Shown here one piece after another: positions 25,908 through 34,114 of a stretch of DNA of 64,000 nucleotides. The notes beneath the pieces were generated by a model that worked only from the letters and a program-made list of their open reading frames with translations, did not search any database and had not been told where the DNA came from. The DNA is from Sandaracinus sp964481145 (GTDB lineage: Bacteria > Myxococcota_A > Polyangia > Polyangiales > Sandaracinaceae). Numbering within the stretch: position 1 is the stretch's first letter; each line of letters opens with the position of its first letter. The position numbers and the translations under genes are program-made. Where the stretch lies: positions 7,260 to 71,259 of the forward strand of contig CAYZTA010000026.1 of NCBI GenBank assembly GCA_964481145.1. The letters run 5' to 3'.

Positions 25908-26915
25908 TCACGGCTCTACGAGAAAACTCACGGAGAGCTGCCCAATCACGGGAAGCGCCGTCCAAAGGTGTTCGGTCCCGACGACGAAGGATGGACGGGT
26001 GAGATAGAGAGCAAGCTCCGCAGAAATCAGTAAGAAGACATGCTCATCGAGCGCGATGGTGCCACCGAAGCTTGCGCCGAGGGTCCCGAGGGCGGCGCGT
26101 CCGATGTGGGGCTCGCGCACGCCGCTCGGCTCGCCTTCGAGCATCCCGGCAGACCCGGTGCCGCAGATTTCGAAAGGACTCGGGAGATAACATACGTCGA
26201 TTGCGCCGCGGACGAGGCGAGTTCGTAAGCCGTAGCCGCCCCCGACGTGTTCCTCTGCGAATGTGTCCGCATAATGCACGCGGGCGCGGAGCCCGAAGAG
26301 TGGCCACACGAGTGCGCCACTGACTGAAAAATCCGTGTGAGGAAGGGGACCCACGCCAAAGCCAACCCCGACTCCTGCACCGATCCGAGCATGGAGCGAG
26401 TCACCTTCGGGCGGGGCCTCTTCTTGATCACGTCCCGGCGCTGCCGTGTTGGATTCGGTCGACGGGGCCTCCGTCGCTCCGGCTTCTTGGACCGTTGTGT
26501 CATTCGCGCTCGCTTCTGTGGCGAGCTCCTCTTCTGCGGTGCGCTCCTCTTCTACGATCGCTTCGAGAACGATGCTGGTCGCGACGGCCAATGCATCCGC
26601 GAGCTCGCCACAATCGTCGGCACTGACAGTGCGCCGGCCGAGCTCTGATCGATCGGGGGAGAGCCAACGCAAAGTTCCGACGAGCTCTGACTCCTCGGTG
26701 GTGATCATGAGCTCGAGCTCGTGTTCCCCTGCAGGATCGAAAGGCGAGCCACCAAGGCGCGCCCGCACGAGGTCGATGAACGCTGTTTCGTTCGGACAGC
26801 TGGAATCGAGTGGCGCGGTGTAAAGAAGGCGTGCGGACGCTTGCGCAGAGAGTGGCCACAGCCCCATGCCGAACACCCATCCCACGAGCAGTCGCCAAGA
26901 CGCAGGTTTCTTCAT
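25908..26915 (-). CDS. Secreted barrel-like protein of cassette B
   Basis: The 335-residue product has a signal peptide (LVGWVFGMGLWPLSAQAS), an N-terminal domain of about 110 residues with two cysteines (DSSCPNETAFIDLVRARLG, then SADDCGELADALAVATSIVL), an acidic Thr/Glu-rich linker and a C-terminal part with alternating strands (RIGAGVGVGFGVGPLPHTDF, FLLISAELALYLTRP) ending SVSFLVEP with a final aromatic-rich strand. This is a periplasmic domain plus a small outer-membrane barrel. It precedes the sigma gene by about 36 bp on the same strand, the same order as in cassettes A and C. Confidence 0.7.
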   Translation of the reverse strand: MKKPASWRLLVGWVFGMGLWPLSAQASARLLYTAPLDSSCPNETAFIDLVRARLGGSPFDPAGEHELELMITTEESELVGTLRWLSPDRSELGRRTVSADDCGELADALAVATSIVLEAIVEEERTAEEELATEASANDTTVQEAGATEAPSTESNTAAPGRDQEEAPPEGDSLHARIGAGVGVGFGVGPLPHTDFSVSGALVWPLFGLRARVHYADTFAEEHVGGGYGLRTRLVRGAIDVCYLPSPFEICGTGSAGMLEGEPSGVREPHIGRAALGTLGASFGGTIALDEHVFLLISAELALYLTRPSFVVGTEHLWTALPVIGQLSVSFLVEP

Positions 26916-27061
26916 GTTCGCGCTGAATCTACGTGATTTGTTCGAAACATGCTCCGTGCTGAAGATCGGCCGGTTTCTACCTGCGGGGATACGGCGAAGA
27001 GTCCATCAAGAACCGCAGACCCGATGACGCTTGGAGCCTTGCCGGAAGCGAGTGCGCGAAG

Positions 27062-27256
27062 CTATCGCCGCGGGCGCTTTCCGATCGACTTCATCACGGG
27101 GCGGTAGAAGTGGATGACCGACGTCGCCCAAGAGTTGGACTGGTTCATTTCCGCCCAGGTGCACTTCCCCTCCGCCACCGTCTGACGATCGCGCTCGCGC
27201 GATGCCTCCTTCTCGGCGAGGAGCTCCAAATCTTTCTCCGTCAGCTTCAGCGTCAC
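27062..27256 (-). CDS. Small cytoplasmic protein of unknown function
   Basis: The 64-residue product starts at GTG 27256 with LKLTEKDLELLAEKEASRER, a charged helix, then GKCTWAEMNQSNSWATSVIHFYRP and a basic end (KSIGKRPRR). Codon use and the ordered pattern suggest a real gene of a small family with the motif CTWxEMN--xWA--VI--YRP, which I cannot name. It lies between cassettes B and C on the same strand as both. No signal or membrane segment is present. Confidence 0.5.
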   Translation of the reverse strand: MTLKLTEKDLELLAEKEASRERDRQTVAEGKCTWAEMNQSNSWATSVIHFYRPVMKSIGKRPRR

Positions 27257-27345
27257 GGTGAACCGAGTGTAGCATCGCGACCATCAAGGCGCTGGGCGAG
27301 GACGATTGGCCTTTTGTACTTGATTACGAAGACAGTGGATCAGGG

Positions 27346-28077
27346 TCAGGGTGCCTGATGGCTTGCGCGTGCACGTTCGAGCGCGGGGCCGAATAAGCTG
27401 TGAGGGAATCGCGAACGAAAATTCGTGAGCGCGCGATCCGCTTCTTCGGCGCGTCCCAAGCCGAGCAAGGCTTGAACATAGAGCGCCTCACGCTCCTCGA
27501 TCAGCGCGCTGTTTCGATAAAGCCGGCGGTGCCGTTCGATGGCCCCAAGGGCATCCTCGTATCGTCCTCGGGCGAGCGCCGAACGCGCGCGCTCGATGAG
27601 CGTTCGTTCGCGATCTCGCTCGAAGGTCTCGTCGCTGCGCGTCGTGGGCTCGGTGCGCGAAGGACCACGCGGGGGCGGGGGTGGAGATGGCTCCACCGCT
27701 TCGAATGTGCCGGCATCGAGCACACTCGTCGGGGCCTCGAGTGCTCGTCGCGGCGCATCCTCTGGAGTGGCCGTCGATTCTTCCATGGGCGCTGTGATGC
27801 GGGGCGTGATGCTCACGCCGATGGCCATTCCCGATGCGATTCCAACGGCCAAGGTGCTCATCAAAGTGACCAGCGGCTTCGCTCCGAGCCACGACATCGG
27901 AGTCGTGGGGCTCGTGGAGATTTCGCTCAAGGCTTCGATCGGGACACCGAGGCTTCGAGAGAGTCGGATGGCGATTTCCTGCTTGCCGTCGACATCGGGG
28001 ATTCTGTCGCGCTCGAGCTCGAGCAGACGGCCGATCTCAGGAGCCAACTCTTCGTGATCTTCATGGTCACGCGTCAT
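27346..28077 (-). CDS. Single-pass TPR protein, putative anti-sigma factor of cassette C
   Basis: From ATG 28077 the product is 243 residues: an acidic N-terminal part (HEDHEELAPEIGRLLELER) with a helix-turn-like middle (SRSLGVPIEALSEIS), a membrane segment (PLVTLMSTLAVGIASGMAIGV), a Pro-rich stretch (PSPPPPPRGPS) and a C-terminal helical repeat pair (RTLIERARSALARGRYEDAL, EEREALYVQALLGLGRAEEA) ending FRSRFPHSLFG. The pattern matches the cassette A and B proteins. Its start overlaps the sigma gene end by 11 bases. Together they should form a sigma/anti-sigma unit at the inner membrane. Confidence 0.7.
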   Translation of the reverse strand: MTRDHEDHEELAPEIGRLLELERDRIPDVDGKQEIAIRLSRSLGVPIEALSEISTSPTTPMSWLGAKPLVTLMSTLAVGIASGMAIGVSITPRITAPMEESTATPEDAPRRALEAPTSVLDAGTFEAVEPSPPPPPRGPSRTEPTTRSDETFERDRERTLIERARSALARGRYEDALGAIERHRRLYRNSALIEEREALYVQALLGLGRAEEADRALTNFRSRFPHSLFGPALERARASHQAP

Positions 28078-28621
28078 CGCAGTGCTCCGATTCTTTTTCA
28101 CCTTCGGATACATCGGACTCGGCACGAATCGCGGCCTGAAAATCACGGCGCGCCAAACGCAAGCGCGAATAGGCCGTATTGAGCGGCACATCGAGCGCGA
28201 GGGCGATCTCCGGCATGGGCGTTTGTTCGATGTCGTGCAGCACGAAGATCGCTCGGCGATCTGGGTCGAGCGCGTGGAGCGCTTTGTCGACCAATGCCCA
28301 GGCGCGTCGATGCTCCAAGTCGCGCTCTGGGTCGCTGCTTGCAGTGCGGGCATTCGCGGGTTGCTCGTCGAGGACCTCGCGACGTTGAGGGGCGCGTCGT
28401 CGAAAGTCCGACGCGGTCCGATGGGCGATCGCAAAGAGCCATGGGCGCAATGGGCGCGCGGGATCGAAGGTCGGGAGCGAGCGGTGCACGACCACGAAGA
28501 CGTCGTGACACACGTCGTCCAGATGCCGATTCGCGATGCCCAAGCGCCGCAGCGACGAACGCACGAAGCCGTATTCTCGATCGTAGATCTCGCGGAAGGT
28601 CGGCACAGGCCCAGAGCTCAC
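28067..28621 (-). CDS. Sigma-70 family (ECF-like) sigma factor of cassette C
   Basis: This 184-residue protein has region 2 (LDDVCHDVFVVVHRSLPTFD, then PLRPWLFAIAHRTASDFRR) and region 4 (ALDPDRRAIFVLHDIEQTPMPEIAL, then VPLNTAYSRLRLARRDF). It starts at 28621 with SSGPVPTFREIYDREYGFVR. It is intact, unlike its cassette B homologue. The linker between regions 2 and 4 (RREVLDEQPANARTASSDPERDL) is of usual length. The TPR gene downstream overlaps its end, and the damaged barrel gene lies upstream on the same strand. Confidence 0.9.
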   Translation of the reverse strand: MSSGPVPTFREIYDREYGFVRSSLRRLGIANRHLDDVCHDVFVVVHRSLPTFDPARPLRPWLFAIAHRTASDFRRRAPQRREVLDEQPANARTASSDPERDLEHRRAWALVDKALHALDPDRRAIFVLHDIEQTPMPEIALALDVPLNTAYSRLRLARRDFQAAIRAESDVSEGEKESEHCDDA

Positions 28622-28680
28622 TTACCTACGCGATTGGGTGAGAGCGCCGTCTTCCGTCACGTCTCCGAGAAGAAAATCGT

Positions 28681-29277
28681 TCATCGAAGCGCCCACTCGA
28701 GCCCGAGCCGAGCACAGAGCGATGCAGGGGATGTGACCCACACGGTGCTCTCGTCCACGAAGAGCGAGACGCGGGTGAGCACGCCGAGGACATCGACGCG
28801 AGGGATGAGGGCCCACCCCGGCGCGAATTCGAAGCGCGCGAGGATCGATCCGCCGAGCGCGGCGTACTCGGAAGCCGCGCGACGCGCATCGGGCAGGCCA
28901 ATCCCTGCTGCGCGGAGCCCGCCCACGTGAAGGAGCGCACAGGCTCCAAACCACTCCCAATGAACGCAAACATCCGCGGTCGCGAGCCCGACCCAGCTTT
29001 CGACTTTGCCGCTTCCGGCTTGTGCGGTTGCGGGGGTGTCCACGCGTGCGCCGATCGCAAACGAGAAAAGCGGCCAACGAAGCCGCCCCGAGACCATGCC
29101 CGCAAAGCTCACGTCGGGCTCGGTTCCATACGCGAGGCCTCCTGCCAGCTCCAGAGCCAGCTCGGGATCTTCGTTCGAAGTGGGCGGTGATGAGATCGGA
29201 GTCGGTTCGATGGTGACGACCGCTGGAGTGATCCGGCTGTCTGTGAGAGGCGGGCGTCGCCCTGAGAAATAAGATAT
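28681..29277 (-). pseudogene. Barrel-like protein of cassette C, missing its 5' end
   Basis: An open frame of 198 codons runs from just after a TAG at 29280-29278 to TGA at 28681. It begins inside a Pro/Thr-rich linker (RRPPLTDSRITPAVVTIEP) and continues with barrel-like strands (ELALELAGGLAYG, FAGMVSGRLRWPLFSFAIG, WALIPRVDVLGVLTRVSLF) ending LGLEWALR. There is no ATG, signal peptide or N-terminal domain; the first GTG is already in the barrel. The gap to the divergent lipoprotein gene at 29287 is only a few bases. Comparison with cassette B shows that about half of the protein is missing. Confidence 0.6.
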
Positions 29278-29286
29278 CTATCCCAT

Positions 29287-29745
29287 ATGCCATCCAGTCC
29301 AAACCGTGAATGCTCGTGGATCCCACTTGTCGCGATCATCATCGCTGCGGGATGCAGCGGAACTCATTCGAGCTCTTATCGAACCGCGAGCGGTCCTACG
29401 GTTCGTTATGAAGGCATCGTTCGAGTGTTCGTCGTGAACACGCCACCCGAGGTCCGCGAGATCGGAATCGTACAAGTCGATTCCGTCGAGTCGCTCGAGC
29501 GCGCGATCGTGGAGTTTCAGGAGCACGTTGCGCAGCTTGGAGGCGATACTGGCGTGATCGATCGCTACTCCACGAGCTACGAGATGGTCTCATCGACTTC
29601 GACAGAGAGCTACAGCTGCGGCTCGCAGCAATCACCACAAACCTGCACTCGCTCGGTGACACGCCAGCACGAAGTTGCCACACTGCATCTCGTGGGCCGC
29701 GCCATGACCTCTTCTCTCATGGTCTCTGCCGGAGCTGTGCCATGA
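29287..29745 (+). CDS. Small lipoprotein, paralogue 1
   Basis: The 152-residue product has a lipoprotein signal ending in IPLVAIIIAAGC and then a compact domain with TPPEVREIGIVQVDSVE and EFQEHVAQLGGDTGVIDRYS, followed by a Ser/Thr-rich segment with a CGSQQSPQTC cysteine pair. The core pattern (EIGIV-L-QLGG-VID) is shared with the next gene and with small envelope lipoproteins of the DUF4156 kind, but the family assignment is tentative. Its end overlaps the next start (ATGA), so both are co-transcribed. Confidence 0.65.
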   Translation: MPSSPNRECSWIPLVAIIIAAGCSGTHSSSYRTASGPTVRYEGIVRVFVVNTPPEVREIGIVQVDSVESLERAIVEFQEHVAQLGGDTGVIDRYSTSYEMVSSTSTESYSCGSQQSPQTCTRSVTRQHEVATLHLVGRAMTSSLMVSAGAVP

Positions 29746-30068
29746 AACGCTTGTTGCTCGTACTCTCTTTTCTATCCATCGTGGGTTGCGGTCGTCTCGT
29801 CGCAGAACACGTGGTGACAGGAACGCCATCGTCTCCTTCGAACGGACCCGTTCGCATCGTGATGGAGACCGACACCCCGCCTGCCGAATTTCGCGAGATC
29901 GCGATCGTCCGAGCGCGAGGCGAAGGAAATCGCGCCAATCTCGAGTCGGTGCTCGAAGCACTTCAGGAAGAAGCCCGACTCATCGGCGGCAACGCCGTGG
30001 TTCGCGTTCGGATCGATCAAGGACACGGGAGCATCTCGGCGATCGGGACGGCGGGGCAGGTGCCATAG
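29742..30068 (+). CDS. Small lipoprotein, paralogue 2
   Basis: The 108-residue product has a lipoprotein signal (LLLVLSFLSIVGC) and the same core as the preceding gene, with PPAEFREIAIVRARGEG and EALQEEARLIGGNAVVRVRID. It lacks the Ser/Thr-rich middle. Starting inside the previous stop (ATGA), it is translationally coupled to it. Envelope localisation is clear, the function is not. Confidence 0.7.
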   Translation: MKRLLLVLSFLSIVGCGRLVAEHVVTGTPSSPSNGPVRIVMETDTPPAEFREIAIVRARGEGNRANLESVLEALQEEARLIGGNAVVRVRIDQGHGSISAIGTAGQVP

Positions 30069-30093
30069 ACGCCTGTCGGGACTTCACGGGCGT

Positions 30094-30894
30094 TCAGCGG
30101 TGCGCGTGCGAGGTCGCTTTCTTTTTGTCGCCCTTGAACGCAACGCCGGCCTGGTCGAATGTTCCCGCCTTCACCCACGCGCGCACGTCGCGCAGATGCT
30201 CGTCTTCTTCACGTAGCGCCTCGGAGAAGCGCTCGGTGAGCTCGTCTTGTCCAAACGCCTCGGCGAGATCGATCAACATCGACCAGCCGTCGTGATCGGC
30301 GAGCTCGGCAAGGAGGATCGCCTCGAGGCACTGGTTGAAGCTCATCCTCGCGTCGAGCAGCACCTGCGGGACGCCCATCGAGAGCACACCGGAGACGTCG
30401 GCCGAGGGCGTGATCGCCGTGGGATCGCCGCCCATCTCCTGCATCACTTCGTGCAGCATCATGAAGTGTTTACGCTCTTCTTCGAGGATCTGCTCGATCT
30501 TCGCGCGCGTCGGGCCACCAGGGGTCTTCGGTTTCATATCGCCAAACCGCGCCAAGAGCGCCTCATAGAGGCGCGTGCCAGTGCGCTCGAACGCGAGGCG
30601 CTCGCCGATCTTGTCGAGAAGCACCGCCGCATGCTCGCCCTGAATCGCCTTCATCGCAGTCTTCGCCGCGCCTTTCATCGTGGCCGGCGGAGGCATCGTG
30701 CCGATCGGCTCGGCGTCCTTGGTGTATGCGCTTCGTACTTCCGCGATGCCGGTCCCGTCACCCATGCTCGAGGGCTCGGTCATCTCCGGCGTCTCCATCA
30801 TCTCCTTGGAGTGCTTGGGAGAGAGCGCCATCCCGGTGCGGTTGACGTGCTTGCTCTTGAGCTTGTCGGTGATCGCTTCCTTCGGGGACTTCAT
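30094..30894 (-). CDS. Ferritin-like domain protein
   Basis: From ATG 30894 the 266-residue product has a polar N-terminal tail of about 80 residues and then four helices with the metal-ligand spacing of the ferritin-like family: FERTGTRLYEALL, EEERKHFMMLHEVMQEM (ExxxxH), LAELADHDGWSMLIDLA and LREEDEHLRDVRAWV (ExxH). Such proteins bind a di-iron or other metal pair; a catalase-like or iron-detoxifying role is possible. Its start overlaps the end of the preceding ferritin-like gene by 4 bases, so the two form one operon. The C-terminus is basic (FKGDKKKATSHAHR). Confidence 0.75.
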   Translation of the reverse strand: MKSPKEAITDKLKSKHVNRTGMALSPKHSKEMMETPEMTEPSSMGDGTGIAEVRSAYTKDAEPIGTMPPPATMKGAAKTAMKAIQGEHAAVLLDKIGERLAFERTGTRLYEALLARFGDMKPKTPGGPTRAKIEQILEEERKHFMMLHEVMQEMGGDPTAITPSADVSGVLSMGVPQVLLDARMSFNQCLEAILLAELADHDGWSMLIDLAEAFGQDELTERFSEALREEDEHLRDVRAWVKAGTFDQAGVAFKGDKKKATSHAHR

Positions 30895-32120
30895 CGCCTG
30901 ACCTCCTCGCGCCCGCCGCGCGCTTTCTTGCCATGTCCGTTGCCGTGGCCGTTCGCACCCACGCTCCGCGCGGCGATCTCGCCTCCCGGCGACCACACCC
31001 ATCCCGCGGCGACGATCTCCGACGGCGATCCCTTCGAATTCAGGCGCTTTCGCGCGGCGATCGAGGCTTTCGATTCTTCCTCGGGCGGGACGATCTCGGT
31101 GCCGTTGGCGCGCAGGTGGACCTGCTCACGCAACACCTCGCGAACGTAGTCGCGCTGACTCTCGAACTTGATGGGCTTGGGGAGCGACTTCGGGACGATC
31201 TCTGCGGGGTCTCGCTTCTCGATCTGCTCGAACAGATTCATCACGAAATGGAGATGTCCGAGCTCGTATGAGAGGAATCGCTCCCAGATGTCCTTGAGGC
31301 GCGCGTTGCCTTCCGACTGGTAACAGGACCAGTAATTCCACACCTCGGTGAGCTCGTGAATCAGCCACTTCTCGAGCCAGGTTTCGTCCGGGTCGCTCAG
31401 CGTTCCGTATTGCGTGACGTGTTGCTCTTCGATCGCGGCGATCTCGGCGTAGAGCTGGCGCGCGATCGGATCCGAGAACGTCGGACCGATCGTCATGTAG
31501 TAATCGTGCGTCTGGTACTCCGCCGCAGTGATCGTCGCCGCGTGGATCTTCGTCAGGACGTGCGCCTTCTTGCGGTCGTAGGGCGACCGCACGTCGTCTT
31601 CGGGTGCGCGATGCTCCACCGAGGTGGGTCGGCCCGGCAGAATGTCGGAGTACGACTGGACGATGGTGTTCGCGTCTTTTCCTTCGAGGCGATCGTAGAG
31701 CGCCGAGTAGCGATAGAGATGATCGAAGTCTTCGAGCAGACCAAAGTCATAGATCTGCCGCATGTACTCGTCGGGCTCGTTGCGCGCGACGTTCGCGGTG
31801 ACCTCGATCGCGACCTGTTCGAACCCGAGGGTGGTCTCGATCGCGCTCTGGTCGGGCGGATTGAGCCAGTTGACCATCGTCTGTTGGAAATGCTCGACGC
31901 GGCGGATGCGCGCGAGCGGTATCCGCAAGTCCCTATTCATTCGTGCGGCGATGTGCTTGAAACGCAGCGCATCGGCTTCGATGCCGTTCATCAGGATCAC
32001 CCGCACGCGGGTGAACGCATCGTCGTCGAGCTTCGAATAAGGGACGCGAACGATGTCCCGCCAGTCGAACTCCTGCTTCTCGAGCGCGGTGCCGCGCTCC
32101 TCTCGGACGTCCAGTGCCAT
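30891..32120 (-). CDS. Ferritin-like domain protein, larger partner
   Basis: The 409-residue product starts at ATG 32120 behind a GAGGAGGAG ribosome binding site. A first part contains FKHIAARMNRDLRIPLARIRR and EHFQQTMVNWLNPPD. The second has AIEEQHVTQYGTL and HELTEVWNYWSCYQSE, then YELGHLHFVMNLFEQIE, again the Glu and ExxH spacing of ferritin-like metal sites. The C-terminal tail is Gly/His-rich (GHGNGHGKKARGG), which might bind metal. It is followed by the smaller ferritin-like protein with overlapping codons. Function within the family is open. Confidence 0.7.
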   Translation of the reverse strand: MALDVREERGTALEKQEFDWRDIVRVPYSKLDDDAFTRVRVILMNGIEADALRFKHIAARMNRDLRIPLARIRRVEHFQQTMVNWLNPPDQSAIETTLGFEQVAIEVTANVARNEPDEYMRQIYDFGLLEDFDHLYRYSALYDRLEGKDANTIVQSYSDILPGRPTSVEHRAPEDDVRSPYDRKKAHVLTKIHAATITAAEYQTHDYYMTIGPTFSDPIARQLYAEIAAIEEQHVTQYGTLSDPDETWLEKWLIHELTEVWNYWSCYQSEGNARLKDIWERFLSYELGHLHFVMNLFEQIEKRDPAEIVPKSLPKPIKFESQRDYVREVLREQVHLRANGTEIVPPEEESKASIAARKRLNSKGSPSEIVAAGWVWSPGGEIAARSVGANGHGNGHGKKARGGREEVRR

Positions 32121-32307
32121 TCGTGGCTCCTCCTCGCGAGTGGAACTCGGTCCACGCAACGCGGGTGCCGTGCCGTCAGGCACGTGAAAAGCCTTGTGCT
32201 TTCACGATATGTGCATATGGCGCGCGGTGCGCATTGCCTCACGTGCGACCCCGCGCGACGCGGAAGGATTGGCACGAAGGCAAGGCACTCGATATCCTCG
32301 CGCCCCT

Positions 32308-33927
32308 ATGACCCGCTCTTTTCGGTTTTTGATCGTTCTGCTCGCGCTCGTTTGGTTCGTTCCAGAAAGCGCATCTGCGGGCGGGTTCGAATATGCGGCA
32401 ACAGGGACGCGGGCTTTGGGTCGCGGTGGAGCGTTTGCCGCGCGCGCCGATGATCCGATGGCGATCGCCTATAACCCGGCGATGCTCGCGGATTTGCCAG
32501 ATACGCAGTTGATGTTGAACTCACATCTGGCGTTTTACGATTCTTGCGTTCAGCGCCCGGGGGCATACGGTGATCCGAACATCGGGACATCGGGGGATAC
32601 GATCTTCAATAGTGAGGGGCCCAATCCCGATGCTTGGCTCGCCGAAGCGTATCCGCGGGTATGTAACTCTGGTTATCCAGCGCCGTCGCCGAATCTCGTC
32701 TTTGCCTTTCGTCCGATTCGTGAAATCGGAATCGCATTCGGGGTACTCACGCCGAGTGGAGTCAATAACTCTCGGTGGGGCAATGGCGATGGGACGATCG
32801 ACACGCAACAAGGTCTCCGACCGTCCCCGGTGCGCTTTGGGCTCGTCGATCAAAATCTTGTCCTCATTCATCCGAGCGTCGGTATCGGATGGCGTATCGC
32901 GGATTTCATTCGCGTGGGATTCACGTTCCAGTGGGGGATTGGCATCGTCGGTTTTCAGAACATCACGAGCAGCGGAGACGGACGCCGTGAAGACCCCTTC
33001 AGTGATATTCGTACCCAGACACAGTTCGTCGATTTCTTCGTCCCGGCCGCCATTTTGAGCGTGCATGTACAGCCCATTCCAAATCTCGACATCATGGTGA
33101 GCGGCCGCGTTTCGGATGCGATTGGAGGCATCACCGAAGCTTCTGGGCACCTCGATCTCACGACGCGCGCCTACTCGACCGCTTCGACCTCCATGCCCAC
33201 GTTGAATCGAGTCGACGGCGCCACCCTTCGCGCCGGGCAGCCATGGCAAGTCGCGGCTGCGATTCGGTATGCCGATCGAATTCGTCCGCGGCCCTGGGAG
33301 CGCGGGTTCGAAGCCGCTGTTCGCGACGTGGTCGATGACTCGATGTACTCGGAGGCGTTCGATATCGAGCTCGATGTCGTCTACGAGTTGAACTCGCAGG
33401 TCGATGATTTCACCGTGATGCTTCCGCGAGGGGCCACCGTGCTGGTGGACGGGGCGGAACTTCCGGTGCCCACGGCCCAGCCGATTCCTCATGGCTTTCG
33501 TGACGTGCTCGGCATCCGACTCGGCGGCGATTGGAACATCGTGCCTGGAGAGATCGCGGTGCGCGGCGGTGTCCACACGGAGATTCCGCTCGGACGTTCG
33601 CGCTATCTGATTCAGGATTTCATCAACGGGTATCGCGTGGGCTTGCACCTCGGCGCGACCTTCCGCTTCGGCCGTTTCGACCTCTCGATCGCATACGCGC
33701 ACATCTTCCAAGTCGATACGCGGATCACCAACGGGAACTTCCGCGGTGTGGCCGCGCTTGGGACGGGAACGTCGGAAGGATGTCCCGCCGGCAACGGCTA
33801 CGATCCGAATCAACCCGTGAGCGACACGGGATGTTACCCATCGGGTTACGGCGCGATCGTGAACAACGGGACGTACACGGCAGGGTGGAACGTGGCGTCG
33901 GTGCAGGCGAGCTACCATTTCGAGTGA
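32308..33927 (+). CDS. OmpP1/FadL-family outer-membrane channel
   Basis: From ATG 32308 the 539-residue product has a signal peptide (LIVLLALVWFVPESASA) followed directly by GGFEYAATGTRALGRGGAFAARADDPMAIAYNPAMLAD, the diagnostic N-terminal hatch region of FadL-type channels for hydrophobic compounds such as fatty acids or aromatics. Later strands include SPNLVFAFRPIREIGIAFGV, PNLDIMVSGRVSDAIGG and FDLSIAYAHIFQ, and the protein ends SVQASYHFE with the terminal aromatic of an outer-membrane barrel. It may feed substrate to the CoA-ester hydroxylase gene that follows on the same strand. Confidence 0.88.
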   Translation: MTRSFRFLIVLLALVWFVPESASAGGFEYAATGTRALGRGGAFAARADDPMAIAYNPAMLADLPDTQLMLNSHLAFYDSCVQRPGAYGDPNIGTSGDTIFNSEGPNPDAWLAEAYPRVCNSGYPAPSPNLVFAFRPIREIGIAFGVLTPSGVNNSRWGNGDGTIDTQQGLRPSPVRFGLVDQNLVLIHPSVGIGWRIADFIRVGFTFQWGIGIVGFQNITSSGDGRREDPFSDIRTQTQFVDFFVPAAILSVHVQPIPNLDIMVSGRVSDAIGGITEASGHLDLTTRAYSTASTSMPTLNRVDGATLRAGQPWQVAAAIRYADRIRPRPWERGFEAAVRDVVDDSMYSEAFDIELDVVYELNSQVDDFTVMLPRGATVLVDGAELPVPTAQPIPHGFRDVLGIRLGGDWNIVPGEIAVRGGVHTEIPLGRSRYLIQDFINGYRVGLHLGATFRFGRFDLSIAYAHIFQVDTRITNGNFRGVAALGTGTSEGCPAGNGYDPNQPVSDTGCYPSGYGAIVNNGTYTAGWNVASVQASYHFE

Positions 33928-34044
33928 GCTCGTGTGCACGCATCGAGATCACGCGCTCGTTACGATTGGATGCCTGGCATCGATTGTCGCGAGCGCAGAA
34001 CCCGTGGTCGCCATACCGGAGACAAGCTACCATTTCGAGTGAGC
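33910..34044. repeat. Two 20-bp direct repeats spanning the end of the FadL gene
   Basis: The 20 bases at 33910-33929, which contain the last codons and stop of the FadL-type gene, recur exactly at 34025-34044, 115 bp later, in the intergenic DNA before the next gene. It looks like a local duplication of the gene end. Confidence 0.85.
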
Positions 34045-34114
34045 CTGCTCGAAACTTACGAGTGAGCTCACAGCCCGGGGAGGCAATACGCGTCTCTTTG
34101 GATAGAGTCACGCC

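Noticed and set aside
29109..29342. Minus frame that could supply the missing N-terminus of the cassette C barrel protein.
   Set aside because: It has no signal peptide and is not contiguous with the barrel frame.
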